Shown: positions 16,625 through 26,317, numbered from the stretch's first letter. The stretch is 64,000 bases of DNA from Bacillota bacterium (GCA_023412005.1 JAEYOE010000001.1:82781-146780); one strand, 5' to 3'. The notes: generated by a model not told the origin, from the sequence alone. Numbers and translations: made by a program.

Positions 16625-16909
16625 ATGTCCATAAAACCATTGGGCGACAGAGTTGTGATTAAGAGCCTTGAGAGCGAGGAAACCACAAAGAGCGGTATCG
16701 TGCTGACAGGCAGCGCGAAGGAAAAACCGCAGACTGCGGAAGTTGTGGCGGTAGGCCCCGGCGGCATGGTCGACGGCAAAGAAGTTGTAATGACCGTGCA
16801 GGTTGGTCAGAAGGTTCTGTACAGCAAATATGCGGGCACCGAAGTTAAGGTTGGCGGAGAAGAATACATCATCGTACGCCAGAGCGATTTGCTTGCGACT
16901 GTGGAATAA
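16625..16909 (+). CDS. groES: Co-chaperonin GroES
   Basis: 94 residues, full length. IKPLGDRVVIKSLESEETT at the N-terminus, the mobile loop (TTKSGIVLTGSAKEKPQTAEVVAVGPG) and the closing VLYSKYAGTEVKVGGEEYII-type core are diagnostic. It caps the GroEL ring during ATP-driven folding. It is preceded by AAGGAGG and followed by groEL 25 bases downstream in the CIRCE-controlled operon. Confidence 0.98.
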   Translation: MSIKPLGDRVVIKSLESEETTKSGIVLTGSAKEKPQTAEVVAVGPGGMVDGKEVVMTVQVGQKVLYSKYAGTEVKVGGEEYIIVRQSDLLATVE

Positions 16910-16934
16910 ACGAAATATAGGAGGATGATGAATT

Positions 16935-18566
16935 ATGGCAAAACAGGTTAAATACGGAGAAGACGCAAGACGCTTGCTTGAATCCGGCGTGAACCAGCTC
17001 GCCGATACAGTGAAAGTGACACTCGGACCCAAGGGCAGAAACGTTGTGCTCGATAAGAAATTCGGCTCGCCGGTTATCACCAACGACGGTGTGACCATTG
17101 CGAAGGAAATTGAGCTGGAAGATCCGTTTGAAAATATGGGCGCACAGCTTGTTAAAGAAGTTGCGACGAAGACCAACGATGTCGCGGGCGACGGCACCAC
17201 CACAGCCACACTGCTGGCACAGGCCATTATCCGCGAAGGATTAAAGAATGTTGCTGCCGGTGCGAACCCGATGGTGATCAAGAAGGGTATCTTGAAGGCT
17301 GTGGAAATTTCCGTGAACAGCTTAAAGGAGCTCTCTAACCCGATTTCCGGCACCAAGGCCATTGCTCAGGTTGCATCCATCTCGGCGGGCGACGAAGAGA
17401 TCGGCTCGCTGATTGCGGAAGCGATGGAGAAGGTCGGCAACGACGGCGTCATCACCGTGGAAGAAAGCAAGACGATGAAGACAGAGCTGTCCGTTGTGGA
17501 AGGTATGGAATTCGACAGAGGCTATGCGTCGGCTTACATGGTTACCGATACTGAGAAGATGGAAGCGGTGCTCGACGAACCGTTGATTCTGATTACAGAT
17601 AAAAAGATCTCGAACATACAGGAACTGCTGCCGATATTGGAGCAGGTGGTGCAGTTGGGCAAAAAGCTGCTCATCATCGCTGAGGACGTGGAAGGCGAAG
17701 CGCTCACCACATTGATTGTCAACAAGCTGCGCGGCACATTCAGCTGTGTTGCTGTGAAGGCTCCCGGCTTTGGCGACAGACGCAAAGCGATGCTGCAGGA
17801 TATCGCGATACTGACCGGCGGCCAGGTGATTTCCGACGAAATTGGTATTGAGCTTAAGGAAGCCAAAATCGAGATGCTCGGCAAGGCGCGTCAGGTTAAA
17901 GTGGATAAGGAAAACACCACAATTGTTGAAGGCGCGGGAGACCCGTCTGAAATTAAAGCACGCATCAGCTCGATCAAAGCGCAGATTGAAGAAACCACAT
18001 CCGATTACGACCGTGAGAAGCTGCAGGAGCGCCTTGCGAAGCTCGCGGGCGGCGTGGCTGTGATTCAGGTGGGTGCGGCAACCGAAACCGAAATGAAGGA
18101 AAGCAAAATGCGCATTGAAGACGCGCTGGCTGCGACACGTGCAGCCGTTGAGGAAGGCATTGTGCCGGGCGGCGGTGTGGCCTCGCTGCATGCGGCCAAG
18201 GACGTGGCGAAAGCTATCGACAGCCTTGAAGGCGATGTGAAGACGGGCATGCAGATTGTGATGCGCGCATTGGAAGAACCTGTTCGCCAGATTGCGACCA
18301 ACGCAGGCCTTGAGGGCAGCGTAATTGTCGACAAGATCAAGAACGCGAACGATACCAATTTCGGTTACGATGCGGCGAAGAACGAATATGGCGACATGGT
18401 GGCCAAGGGCATTATCGACCCGACGAAGGTGACGAGAAGCGCCATTCAGAACGCGGCGTCCATTGCCTCGATGCTGCTGACAACAGAAAGCATCGTGACG
18501 GACATTCCCGAAGAGAAGGGTGCCGGTATGCCGGCGGCTCCGGGCGGAATGCCGGGCATGTACTAA
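16935..18566 (+). CDS. groEL: Chaperonin GroEL
   Basis: 543 residues, typical length. The ATP-site signatures LGPKGRNVVLDKKFG, NDGVTIAKEIEL and DVAGDGTTTATLLAQ are intact, as are the apical-domain RGYASAYMVTD and the VEEGIVPGGGVA motif. The C-terminus ends in a short GGM-type tail (APGGMPGMY). It forms the double-ring folding chamber that partners GroES. Confidence 0.98.
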   Translation: MAKQVKYGEDARRLLESGVNQLADTVKVTLGPKGRNVVLDKKFGSPVITNDGVTIAKEIELEDPFENMGAQLVKEVATKTNDVAGDGTTTATLLAQAIIREGLKNVAAGANPMVIKKGILKAVEISVNSLKELSNPISGTKAIAQVASISAGDEEIGSLIAEAMEKVGNDGVITVEESKTMKTELSVVEGMEFDRGYASAYMVTDTEKMEAVLDEPLILITDKKISNIQELLPILEQVVQLGKKLLIIAEDVEGEALTTLIVNKLRGTFSCVAVKAPGFGDRRKAMLQDIAILTGGQVISDEIGIELKEAKIEMLGKARQVKVDKENTTIVEGAGDPSEIKARISSIKAQIEETTSDYDREKLQERLAKLAGGVAVIQVGAATETEMKESKMRIEDALAATRAAVEEGIVPGGGVASLHAAKDVAKAIDSLEGDVKTGMQIVMRALEEPVRQIATNAGLEGSVIVDKIKNANDTNFGYDAAKNEYGDMVAKGIIDPTKVTRSAIQNAASIASMLLTTESIVTDIPEEKGAGMPAAPGGMPGMY

Positions 18567-18595
18567 GCCATATAACGCGAAACAACAATTGAAAC

Positions 18596-18627
18596 AAAGC
18601 GCAGTGCCGATTGGTGCTGCGCTTTTA
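18596..18627 (+). terminator. Terminator of the groESL operon
   Basis: Perfect 9-bp stem AAAGCGCAG/CTGCGCTTT (18596-18604, 18617-18625) followed by T and AT-rich sequence. The 210 bases to the next gene hold nothing I can support. Confidence 0.75.
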
Positions 18628-18837
18628 TCATGCGTTCTGTTAGATGAGACTTATTGCTTAAGGTCAGATGGAAGTTGCATTGTCAGCAGTCGCAGACATT
18701 ATCATAAAAAATGGCCTCTTCGGTATAGTACGCTATCAAGCGGCATTGCGAACTGATCCATAATGTGTTGCTGCGGTTTGTTTTGTTCAACTATAGAAAG
18801 CTAGGATGGGTTTTGTATTAACAAGACTGCATGATGC

Positions 18838-21800
18838 TTATGTATCTTTTTTGAGCAATGCTTCAATCTGCTCCGGCAAGAGCGGCTTGTAGTAGTAAAA
18901 GCCTTGCACTTCATCGCACTTGTGCGCCTCCAGATATTCAAGCTGTTCGTCGTTTTCTACACCCTCGGCTATAATTTTAAGATCCAAATTTTTTGCGAGA
19001 TTAATAATAATGCCCGCAATCGCCTTGTCCTTTTTGTTGCCGCAAATGTCGCGGACGAACTGAATATCCAGCTTGATACGGTCAACCGGCAGCATTTTGA
19101 GGCGGTTCAGCGATGAATACTCGGTGCCGAAATCATCGATAGATAACGACACCCCCAAGTCTTTAAGCGCGTTGAACACTTCAATGGTGTATGATGATTC
19201 GTTGTTGGCAACGCTCTCAGTCAGCTCTAATTCAACGTCTTTGGTATCGAGAGCCGTGTCCGCCAGTATGCTTTTAATTCGGCTCACTATATTCCGGCTG
19301 CGGAATTGAATGACGGATATATTCACAGCTATCCGAATGGGGCGAAGGCCCATATCCTGCCATGCTTTGTTCTGCCTGCATGCGGTTTCCAGCACCCACT
19401 CTCCAATGGGTACGATCAGTCCGGTCTGTTCTGCCAGCGGAATAAACCGGGCGGGTGATATCAGCCCCATTTTCGGATGATTCCAGCGAAGCAATGCCTC
19501 AACACCGGTAATTTTTTTGGTTGCCAGGTCAATTTGCGGCTGATACTCCAAAAACAGCTCGTTTCTTTCCAAAGCTCGGTAAAGGCTGTTGGTCAGCTGC
19601 ATTCTGAACAAGGCTTCTTCCTTCAGCTCCGGTGAACAAAGCTCATACCTGTTTCTGCCCTTCTCCTTGGCCCGGTACATGGCAATCTCCGCGTTTTTTA
19701 TCAGCGTATCCGCATCATCGCCGTCTTCGGGGTACACGGCGATGCCCGCACTCGCGGTCATGTAGTATTCCTGATCGTTAATGGAAATCGGCCTTTTAAA
19801 TGTATCCATTATTTTATCAACAACGAGAATAACGTCTTTCACGGCAGAGAGATGATTGATCAGAATGACGAATTTATCGCCGCCGAAACGTGACACAGCG
19901 TCCGTCTTTCGAACAGCTTGCTGCAAAGATTCGGAGATTTTAATGAGCATCTTGTCTCCGGCCTGATGCCCCATGGTATTGTTGACGGACTTGAATACAT
20001 CGAGATCGAGGAACATCAACGCCAACGCGTTTTCTGTGCGTTTGGAGAGTTCAATGGCTTGAACCGCCCGGTCTTTGAGCAGCAGTTTGTTTGGCAGGCC
20101 TGTCAGGTAATCATAAAAAGCCATTCTGTTGATCTCCTGCTCCTGGTGCACCTTGGCTTTTGCATCCGCAAGAATATTCGAGATGATTTTGAACGAATTG
20201 ACCTGCGTGTCACTCCAGATATTATGGGTGGACGTGTAAGCCGCCGCAAACATGCCCTGCACGCTGCCCTCTGCCATAAACGGTATGGCGATGATCGATT
20301 GTACCTGCGTGTTCAGCAGGTGATGCAAATCCTTGCGCTGCTGTTCCATCAAATAGTCCGTATTCGGAACGACGATGGATTTGTTCGACAATATCCGCCC
20401 TATTATGGTTGTCAGGTCGCTCAGAACGGTACCGATGAGGGCGTTGTCGTCGGATTTGGAGGAATGCCATTGCTGCACAAGCTCGACTTGGTTTTGAGAG
20501 GCGTCAAACAGAAAAACGTAGGTGTGATCGAGATTGAAAAACACGCCTGTTTTTGCAAGCATATAATCCACCTTTTTGGAGAAGTTGGATTCATTGATGG
20601 ATACAAAACTCGCTGAAACATCGGAAACGAGCCTTTGCACCTCTATCTGCTGCAGGTTTTCTTTTGTTTTGGCAGATATAACTTTATTGACGTAAAACGA
20701 TAAGCTTGCCGCAATCAGAAAGAGGCCGATTCTTGATATATAAGCCACATGATTAATCATCACCTCCGTTTGCGGACTAAGCAGCCAGAGCAAAAGCTGC
20801 GTAAACAGGAACGAGATAACAATCGCGTTGATCATAAAACGCTTATTTATTAAGAAAACGATAATCAGGCATATGAACGAGACCGACCAAATTGTTACGC
20901 CGCCGTAGTCGGCATAACCAAGCGTGATAACCGGAATGGCAAGTGCAAGCAGTACGGCGCTGATAATGTCTTTCAGTTTCGAATGAATGCCGATGTGCTG
21001 CGTAATAAAGAAACCAACGCCAATGAGCACCATGACAAAGCTGAAAAGCAGAACGAGCCAAAGATCATGAGGCTTGTCGCTGTATACATACTGCGTGAAA
21101 ATATTCAGTAAAGCCCCGGCAATTGAGACGATCAGCACGGAAGCAGACAATTTGTTGCGAATCTGGTCTGTCATGAACAGCTCGTTTTCTGTTCGTTCAT
21201 TGGCTCCCAGCAGCCCGTAATGGCGAATGGTGAAAAAGGTGACCACAATGGGCAATATCATGTATATGGGTGCGAGCTGAGGAAGCGCGGTAGAAAAAAG
21301 TAAATTGCCGAAAATATCTGTGAGCGTCCCGATCGAAAAAGGAATTAAAAACGAGATCAGTATATTGCGAACCTGCTTTTTATTGGTAGCGCTGGGCGTT
21401 TGCCGCCCCCAACGCCATAATAGGAAGAACCCAAAAACGGAATACAGAAAAAAGTATGCCGAGTAGAACCAGTCCCATACATTATTTTCAGCAATGTTTA
21501 CCCACCCGAGAGACGTTTGAACAAGGTTAAACTGTGCCGGGTTAACACCAGGAACAAACGTAAAGCCAATCAGCGTGACAACAGCAGGTGCGTAAATAAT
21601 AACGCGAGTCCACCATTTTTCCAGCCAGCCGTCATGCTCCGTAAAAACAATGAAGTAATGCAGCATGATGCTGAAGAAAATGCCCCATCCGAACGCAGCG
21701 AAACGGCGCCAAAACAGACAGGTTACGGCATCGACAGCCGATATGGCAAAAGAGAAGCCAAATGACCAAATCATAAGCGCTGCGGTCATGGCGAAAAATA

Positions 21801-21897
21801 ATCTGTTTTGCTGAGCCTTCGGATTCAAATTAAGAGCATGAACACCTAAGAAAATACTCAGCGCACTGATAATTAAAAATCCGGTTGATAGCACCAT
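18838..21897 (-). CDS. 7TM-GAF-GGDEF-EAL cyclic di-GMP protein with a degenerate GGDEF
   Basis: 1019 residues from ATG 21897; an upstream in-frame ATG at 21942 has a poorer context. The N-terminal 250 residues are a histidine-kinase-type 7TM sensor, followed by about five further membrane helices and a GAF-like domain (MLAKTGVFFNLDHTYVFLFD). Next comes a GGDEF domain whose signature reads GGDKF (Glu to Lys), so cyclase activity is doubtful. The C-terminal EAL domain keeps EALLRW, ELTESVA, IDDFGTEYSSL, IIAEGVE and QGFYYYKP, so cyclic di-GMP hydrolysis is likely. The GGDKF may act as a GTP or regulatory site. The gene is monocistronic. Confidence 0.88.
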   Translation of the reverse strand: MVLSTGFLIISALSIFLGVHALNLNPKAQQNRLFFAMTAALMIWSFGFSFAISAVDAVTCLFWRRFAAFGWGIFFSIMLHYFIVFTEHDGWLEKWWTRVIIYAPAVVTLIGFTFVPGVNPAQFNLVQTSLGWVNIAENNVWDWFYSAYFFLYSVFGFFLLWRWGRQTPSATNKKQVRNILISFLIPFSIGTLTDIFGNLLFSTALPQLAPIYMILPIVVTFFTIRHYGLLGANERTENELFMTDQIRNKLSASVLIVSIAGALLNIFTQYVYSDKPHDLWLVLLFSFVMVLIGVGFFITQHIGIHSKLKDIISAVLLALAIPVITLGYADYGGVTIWSVSFICLIIVFLINKRFMINAIVISFLFTQLLLWLLSPQTEVMINHVAYISRIGLFLIAASLSFYVNKVISAKTKENLQQIEVQRLVSDVSASFVSINESNFSKKVDYMLAKTGVFFNLDHTYVFLFDASQNQVELVQQWHSSKSDDNALIGTVLSDLTTIIGRILSNKSIVVPNTDYLMEQQRKDLHHLLNTQVQSIIAIPFMAEGSVQGMFAAAYTSTHNIWSDTQVNSFKIISNILADAKAKVHQEQEINRMAFYDYLTGLPNKLLLKDRAVQAIELSKRTENALALMFLDLDVFKSVNNTMGHQAGDKMLIKISESLQQAVRKTDAVSRFGGDKFVILINHLSAVKDVILVVDKIMDTFKRPISINDQEYYMTASAGIAVYPEDGDDADTLIKNAEIAMYRAKEKGRNRYELCSPELKEEALFRMQLTNSLYRALERNELFLEYQPQIDLATKKITGVEALLRWNHPKMGLISPARFIPLAEQTGLIVPIGEWVLETACRQNKAWQDMGLRPIRIAVNISVIQFRSRNIVSRIKSILADTALDTKDVELELTESVANNESSYTIEVFNALKDLGVSLSIDDFGTEYSSLNRLKMLPVDRIKLDIQFVRDICGNKKDKAIAGIIINLAKNLDLKIIAEGVENDEQLEYLEAHKCDEVQGFYYYKPLLPEQIEALLKKDT

Positions 21898-22024
21898 GAA
21901 TCGGCATATTCCTTTACAGCTATAATATATCAACATATACATAAACGGTTTTTACAATCATTACACATAAATTTACCAAGTGATGGGGAATTAATATACG
22001 CTGCAAGATAATACAGACTTTGTG

Positions 22025-22054
22025 TTGTGTTTCATGTGATTCGCGATATATAAT
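22025..22054 (+). promoter_or_regulatory. Candidate promoter of the DUF5058 operon
   Basis: TTGTGT (22025-22030), 18-base spacer, TATAAT (22049-22054), 64 bases before the first gene and divergent from the GGDEF-EAL gene. Confidence 0.5.
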
Positions 22055-22117
22055 GAACCCGAAATATTTCCTCATTTATCGTTTTCATTTCAGCAATTAT
22101 AAAAAGGGGTGATGGTT

Positions 22118-22846
22118 ATGGATTTCATGAACAGTGCATTTTTGTATATCATCGGCGCTGTTATTGCCGTGTTTGTGCTGGCACAGTCTGTCTATTTTCT
22201 TGTGCGTGCCGTCAAACGCGGCCGCGAGCTTGGCTTATCGAATAAAATCATGAAGGATGCCGCCGTATCCAGTGCGACATTTTCTGTGGTGCCGTCGGTG
22301 CCCATCGTGCTCGCGATGATAACGTTGGCGGCGACCATCGGCGCGCCGTTCTCGTGGATTCGGCTTTCGGTTATCGGGTCGATGTCTTACGAAACCGTGG
22401 CGGCCGGCGCAGTGGCCAGTGCGGCGGGCAGTATCACCACGTCTGTTTATGCCGGTATCATGTGGGTTATGACAATTGGCATCATCAGCGGGCCGGTATT
22501 CAATATTTTCGGGCTGAAGAAGTATCAGAATAAGCTCGTGGAAATCGGCGAGCGCAATCCGAAGTGGTCTAAAATTCTCATTGATGCACTGTTTATGGGC
22601 ATCATCGCCGTCATGGGCGGCCAGTACATTGCCAAAGGCATTGCGGCGTTTGCCGGAACCGCTTCAGAAAACATCGTCGCTGGCGGGCAAGGCCAGCTGC
22701 TCACGCTGCTGACGGGGGCTGTGTTGATGGCATTGTTCGGCTTGATTATCAAGCTGACAAAAGCCAAATGGCTGGAGAATTTCGCACTGCCCATTTCAAT
22801 GATCGGTGCGATCACACTGTCCGTGGTTTACCACGGATTGTTCTAG
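22118..22846 (+). CDS. DUF5058 family membrane protein
   Basis: 242 residues with about six membrane helices. The stretch MKDAAVSSATFSVVPSVPIVL and the long GSITTSVYAGIMWVM-type helices resemble DUF5058. AAAGGGG at 22103-22109 is best spaced for ATG 22118. The gene is followed at once by a second multispanning protein and an M20 peptidase, an arrangement that suggests a two-component transporter or exporter for peptides or amino-acyl compounds. Function is inferred from context only. Confidence 0.65.
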   Translation: MDFMNSAFLYIIGAVIAVFVLAQSVYFLVRAVKRGRELGLSNKIMKDAAVSSATFSVVPSVPIVLAMITLAATIGAPFSWIRLSVIGSMSYETVAAGAVASAAGSITTSVYAGIMWVMTIGIISGPVFNIFGLKKYQNKLVEIGERNPKWSKILIDALFMGIIAVMGGQYIAKGIAAFAGTASENIVAGGQGQLLTLLTGAVLMALFGLIIKLTKAKWLENFALPISMIGAITLSVVYHGLF

Positions 22847-22856
22847 GAGGTGCGTT

Positions 22857-23546
22857 ATGAAAAACAAAGGAAGCATGCTGAACGATTATAAGGAGATGAC
22901 GCACCGCATCGGCCGTATCTGGACAATTGCGGCGATGCTGCTTATTATTGCGGTGCCGCTGCTGTTCTGCATTATATACGGCGTATTGCCGGAGTGGAAT
23001 TCGTTCGCCAAAGGCGCCATCGCCATCATACCCATGTACTGGGCCATCGGGCTGATTGAGGTGTTCAATTATTCGCCGATGATTGGCTCGGGCGGCACAT
23101 ATCTCGCTTTTGTAACAGGAAACCTACTCAATATGAAGGTGCCCGCCGCTCAGGTGGCGCTTAAAAAGGCGGGTGTCAGTGCCACATCCGAGGAGGGAGA
23201 GGTGCTGTCTACCATTGCAGTGGCGGTATCCACCATCGTGACAGATTTGATACTGTTAGCGGGGCTGCTTTTCGTGATACCGATCACCAGCTGGATCAAT
23301 GCCGACCCGGTGCTTTCGAGCGTCTTTGATCTGTCAACGGGGTATGTGATTCCGGCACTGTTCGGGGCACTCGGTGTGGTGTTTCTCTCAAAGAGCTGGA
23401 AGATCGCGATTGTTCCGACATTGCTGATGATACTCGTCTTTCTGCTCATTCCGGCAACTTTTGCAATATCCGGCATACTCATTCCCGTGATGTCGGTGGT
23501 CGCGGTGCTTATCGCGCGGATGATGTTTAATAAGAATATGATTTAG
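22857..23546 (+). CDS. Membrane partner protein of the DUF5058 module
   Basis: 229 residues from ATG 22857, which has AGGAGG ten bases upstream. There are about six membrane helices. A polar motif, EVFNYSPMIGSGGTYLAFVTGN, lies near residues 65-85, and a soluble loop (KKAGVSATSEEGEVLSTIAVA) follows. No transport family is recognised with confidence. Spacing (10 bases after the previous stop, 12 bases before the peptidase) indicates one operon. The Gly/Asn/Tyr-rich helix break would suit a substrate-binding site in a carrier, but this is inference. Confidence 0.6.
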   Translation: MKNKGSMLNDYKEMTHRIGRIWTIAAMLLIIAVPLLFCIIYGVLPEWNSFAKGAIAIIPMYWAIGLIEVFNYSPMIGSGGTYLAFVTGNLLNMKVPAAQVALKKAGVSATSEEGEVLSTIAVAVSTIVTDLILLAGLLFVIPITSWINADPVLSSVFDLSTGYVIPALFGALGVVFLSKSWKIAIVPTLLMILVFLLIPATFAISGILIPVMSVVAVLIARMMFNKNMI

Positions 23547-23558
23547 GGAAGTGGCAAT

Positions 23559-25010
23559 ATGATCGTTTTATATATAGTCATTGCACTGCTGGCGGCGCTG
23601 ATTGCGGTGCTTGCCGTCAACACACGCAGAAAGAAGCCGCAAGCGCCAAAGACGCAAAGCTTAGAGCCGATTGCGCTTGATGCGGACAAGCTGGCGCAGA
23701 ATCTTTCGGGCATGATACGTTTAAAAACGGTGACATCGCTGACGATGGACGGCTTTGATGCAGATGCTTTTTTGGGCATGCACGCCTATTTGCAGCAAAC
23801 GTATCCTCTTTTGCATAAAACGCTGGAAAGAGAAATCGTGAACACGTACAGCCTGCTTTACAAATGGAAAGGCTCGGGGTCGGAGCAAAAGCCGTTTTTG
23901 ATGATGGCTCACATGGATGTGGTGCCAGCGGATGAACGCACGGCAGACAAGTGGGTGCACGGCGCGTTTTCGGGTGACATTGCAGACGGTTATGTGTGGG
24001 GGCGCGGCGCGATGGATATGAAGGGGCAGCTTGCCGCCATATTCGAAAGCGTTGAACATTTGATAGCCCAAGGGTTTGTGCCCAAACGCGATATATACCT
24101 GGCCATCGGGCACGACGAGGAGTCGATGGGAACACTCGGCGCACAGAAAATTGTGGACAGGCTCATCGAGACGGGCGTGCGGCTCGATTTTGTGATTGAT
24201 GAAGGCGGCGTGATGATGGACGGCAAAATGATGAACGTCGGGGCCATGGTTGCCGCCATCGGTATATGCGAGAAGGGCTATGCGGATATCCGTCTGATCG
24301 CGGAATCGGCAGGCGGACATGCCTCACGCCCGCCCAAGCAAACAGCGGTGGGTGCGCTGGCCAAAGCGATTGTGGCACTGGAAACAACGCATATGAAGCC
24401 GACGCTGAACAAGCCGCTTAAGGAAATGCTCACAGCGCTGGGCTCTTATATGACGTTTCCGCTCAACGTCATCGCTTGCAACCTGTTTTTAACAAAGCCG
24501 CTTTTGCTTATGGGGCTGAAAGCGAGTGCAACAGGCGCCGCGATGGTGAGGACGACAGCCGCCCCCACGATGCTTCAGGGCTCGAACGCGCCGAATGCGC
24601 TGGCCGAACGTGCGGAAGCGGTGGTCAACTTTCGTATTTCGCCGGACAATACCGTTGACGGATTATTGAAGCACATCAGAAAAACGGTGGGCAAGGGGAT
24701 TAGATTAGAGATCATTCAAGCATACGAACCCTCCGAGGTATCAAGAACAGACAGTGATGCGTATCGCATCATTTCGCAGACCATTCAATCGATGTTTCCG
24801 GAGTATGTGGTGTCTCCTTATCTGATGGTGGGGGCGACGGATTCGAGGCGCTATGCGGCGGTTGCGGATGGGGTTTACCGCTTCCAGCCGTTTCGCTCGA
24901 TGGCGCAAGATATCGACACATTGCATGCCGCGAATGAGCGGCTGCATATTGAATCGCTGCGGGAAGCTGTGGCGTTCTTTATCCGGCTTGTAAAAAAGGC
25001 AGATGAATGA
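23559..25010 (+). CDS. M20 family metallopeptidase, membrane-anchored
   Basis: 483 residues. An N-terminal membrane helix (IVLYIVIALLAALIAVLAV) is followed by a basic stretch, then the peptidase domain. Metal ligands are in MMAHMDVVPAD (His and Asp), GRGAMDMKGQ (bridging Asp) and GHDEESMGTLGA (catalytic Glu-Glu). The C-terminal VGATDSRRYA motif fits the carboxypeptidase S/PM20D1-like branch of M20. It should hydrolyse dipeptides or N-acyl amino acids. As the third gene of the DUF5058 operon it probably processes what the two membrane proteins move. Confidence 0.85.
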   Translation: MIVLYIVIALLAALIAVLAVNTRRKKPQAPKTQSLEPIALDADKLAQNLSGMIRLKTVTSLTMDGFDADAFLGMHAYLQQTYPLLHKTLEREIVNTYSLLYKWKGSGSEQKPFLMMAHMDVVPADERTADKWVHGAFSGDIADGYVWGRGAMDMKGQLAAIFESVEHLIAQGFVPKRDIYLAIGHDEESMGTLGAQKIVDRLIETGVRLDFVIDEGGVMMDGKMMNVGAMVAAIGICEKGYADIRLIAESAGGHASRPPKQTAVGALAKAIVALETTHMKPTLNKPLKEMLTALGSYMTFPLNVIACNLFLTKPLLLMGLKASATGAAMVRTTAAPTMLQGSNAPNALAERAEAVVNFRISPDNTVDGLLKHIRKTVGKGIRLEIIQAYEPSEVSRTDSDAYRIISQTIQSMFPEYVVSPYLMVGATDSRRYAAVADGVYRFQPFRSMAQDIDTLHAANERLHIESLREAVAFFIRLVKKADE

Positions 25011-25076
25011 TAAGATATTGTCAAACAGCGTCGTTTAACGCTGTTGTTATTATCCATATATTTTAGGAGGAATCAA

Positions 25077-25952
25077 ATGCGCGACTATATCATTGCCACC
25101 GATTCGGATACTGAGATTCCATATACCTATGCCGATCAGCATAACATTCCTGTTTTTCTTATGCCATATACGGTTAACAGCGAGGAAAGACTTTTCGATC
25201 TTGGCAGGAACACGGATTTTGTCAGCTTTTACGAAGAACTCAGCAATGGTGCCGATGCGATTACATCCACAAGGCCTCCGGCAGACATTGCGGAATTCTT
25301 CCGCGATGCCGTGAAAGACGGCAAAGATGTTCTGTATCTTTCTTTTTCATCGGCGCTCTCCGGCCACTATGATTTAACGCATATGGCAAGAAACCTGGTG
25401 CTGGAAGAGCTGCCGGATGCGCGCATTGAAATTGTAGATACATTGCGTATTTCGATGGGCGCGGGGCAGCTGGTGATGCACGCGCAGAAGCTCAAAAACG
25501 AGGGTAAGTCGCTCGAAGAGGTTAGAGACTGGGTGATAGCCAACCGCCAGCGCAGCCAAGCATGGTTCTCTGTGGATGATTTAAACTATTTGAAAAAAGG
25601 CGGCCGCCTCTCGGGTGCGGCAGCGGCCATCGGCACAATACTCGATGTGAAGCCGATTCTTAAGCTGAACAGAGAAGGAAAGATCGTGGCTGCCGACAAG
25701 GTGAAGGGCACCAAGAAGATTCTTCGGTTTTTCTTAACCGTTATGGAAGAAAATGTGGAAAAGGCTGAAGAGCAGACCGCTTATGTGCTGCACGCGAACT
25801 GTATGGAAACGGCGGAAAAGCTCAGGGAAATGATTAAAGAGACTGTACCTTTCAAAGAAGTGCAGATTCAGGATATCGGCCCGGTCATCGGGTGCCACAC
25901 GGGTCCGGGGGCTCTGGCCGTGATATTCATGGGTAAGGAAATGACATCATAA
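25077..25952 (+). CDS. DegV family fatty-acid-binding protein
   Basis: 291 residues. DYIIATDSDTEIPYTY at the N-terminus, TSTRPP, LSFSSALSGHYD and the IVDTLRISMGAGQLV segment are DegV hallmarks. The C-terminal domain closes with GPVIGCHTGPGALAVIFMG. DegV/FakB proteins bind fatty acids, in FakB for phosphorylation by FakA. No kinase partner is adjacent. The start is ATG 25077 with TAGGAGG upstream. A strong terminator follows. Confidence 0.93.
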   Translation: MRDYIIATDSDTEIPYTYADQHNIPVFLMPYTVNSEERLFDLGRNTDFVSFYEELSNGADAITSTRPPADIAEFFRDAVKDGKDVLYLSFSSALSGHYDLTHMARNLVLEELPDARIEIVDTLRISMGAGQLVMHAQKLKNEGKSLEEVRDWVIANRQRSQAWFSVDDLNYLKKGGRLSGAAAAIGTILDVKPILKLNREGKIVAADKVKGTKKILRFFLTVMEENVEKAEEQTAYVLHANCMETAEKLREMIKETVPFKEVQIQDIGPVIGCHTGPGALAVIFMGKEMTS

Positions 25953-25968
25953 ATACTAAAAATCAGAG

Positions 25969-25991
25969 GGGCTGCGGTTGCAGCCCTTTTT
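25969..25991 (+). terminator. Rho-independent terminator after degV
   Basis: Perfect 7-bp stem GGGCTGC/GCAGCCC with GGTT loop, followed by TTTTT. Confidence 0.92.
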
Positions 25992-26032
25992 CGTTCTACG
26001 AGGGGTTATAATCGCTCAAGAAACGCTCGGTT

Positions 26033-26317
26033 TTATATTAAGGGAGCTGTCTTGGTGATGAGTCGCGTGCATTCGGCAGATAGCTGTCTAAGCAAAGACT
26101 GAACTCCGGTGCCGTCCGGAGAGCCTAAGAATACCCCGAGAATAGCCGGTACCGCGACGGCAATGTTATTATTGTCGACGTCGATATCGACATTGCCGAT
26201 TTCTTTAAAACACTTTTCTTTGATTCTGGCCCTGATCCCGAAGCTGTGCCTGTGACCGATCCTGAACTCGAAAGGTCTCCGCTTACGGCTGCAAGATCCG
26301 CCCCAATCGAAAGACAT
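26033..26317 (-). CDS. Small hypothetical protein (94 aa)
   Basis: From ATG 26317 with GGAGGG seven bases upstream. The product starts MSFDWGGSCSRKRRPFEF, is rich in Arg, His and Cys at first, then IGNVDIDVDNNNIAVAVPAILGVFLG. Codons in this frame favour G or C at third positions like neighbouring genes. I recognise no family. Competing open frames exist on both strands here, so the call is tentative. It sits alone between a terminator and a divergent promoter. Confidence 0.4.
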   Translation of the reverse strand: MSFDWGGSCSRKRRPFEFRIGHRHSFGIRARIKEKCFKEIGNVDIDVDNNNIAVAVPAILGVFLGSPDGTGVQSLLRQLSAECTRLITKTAPLI

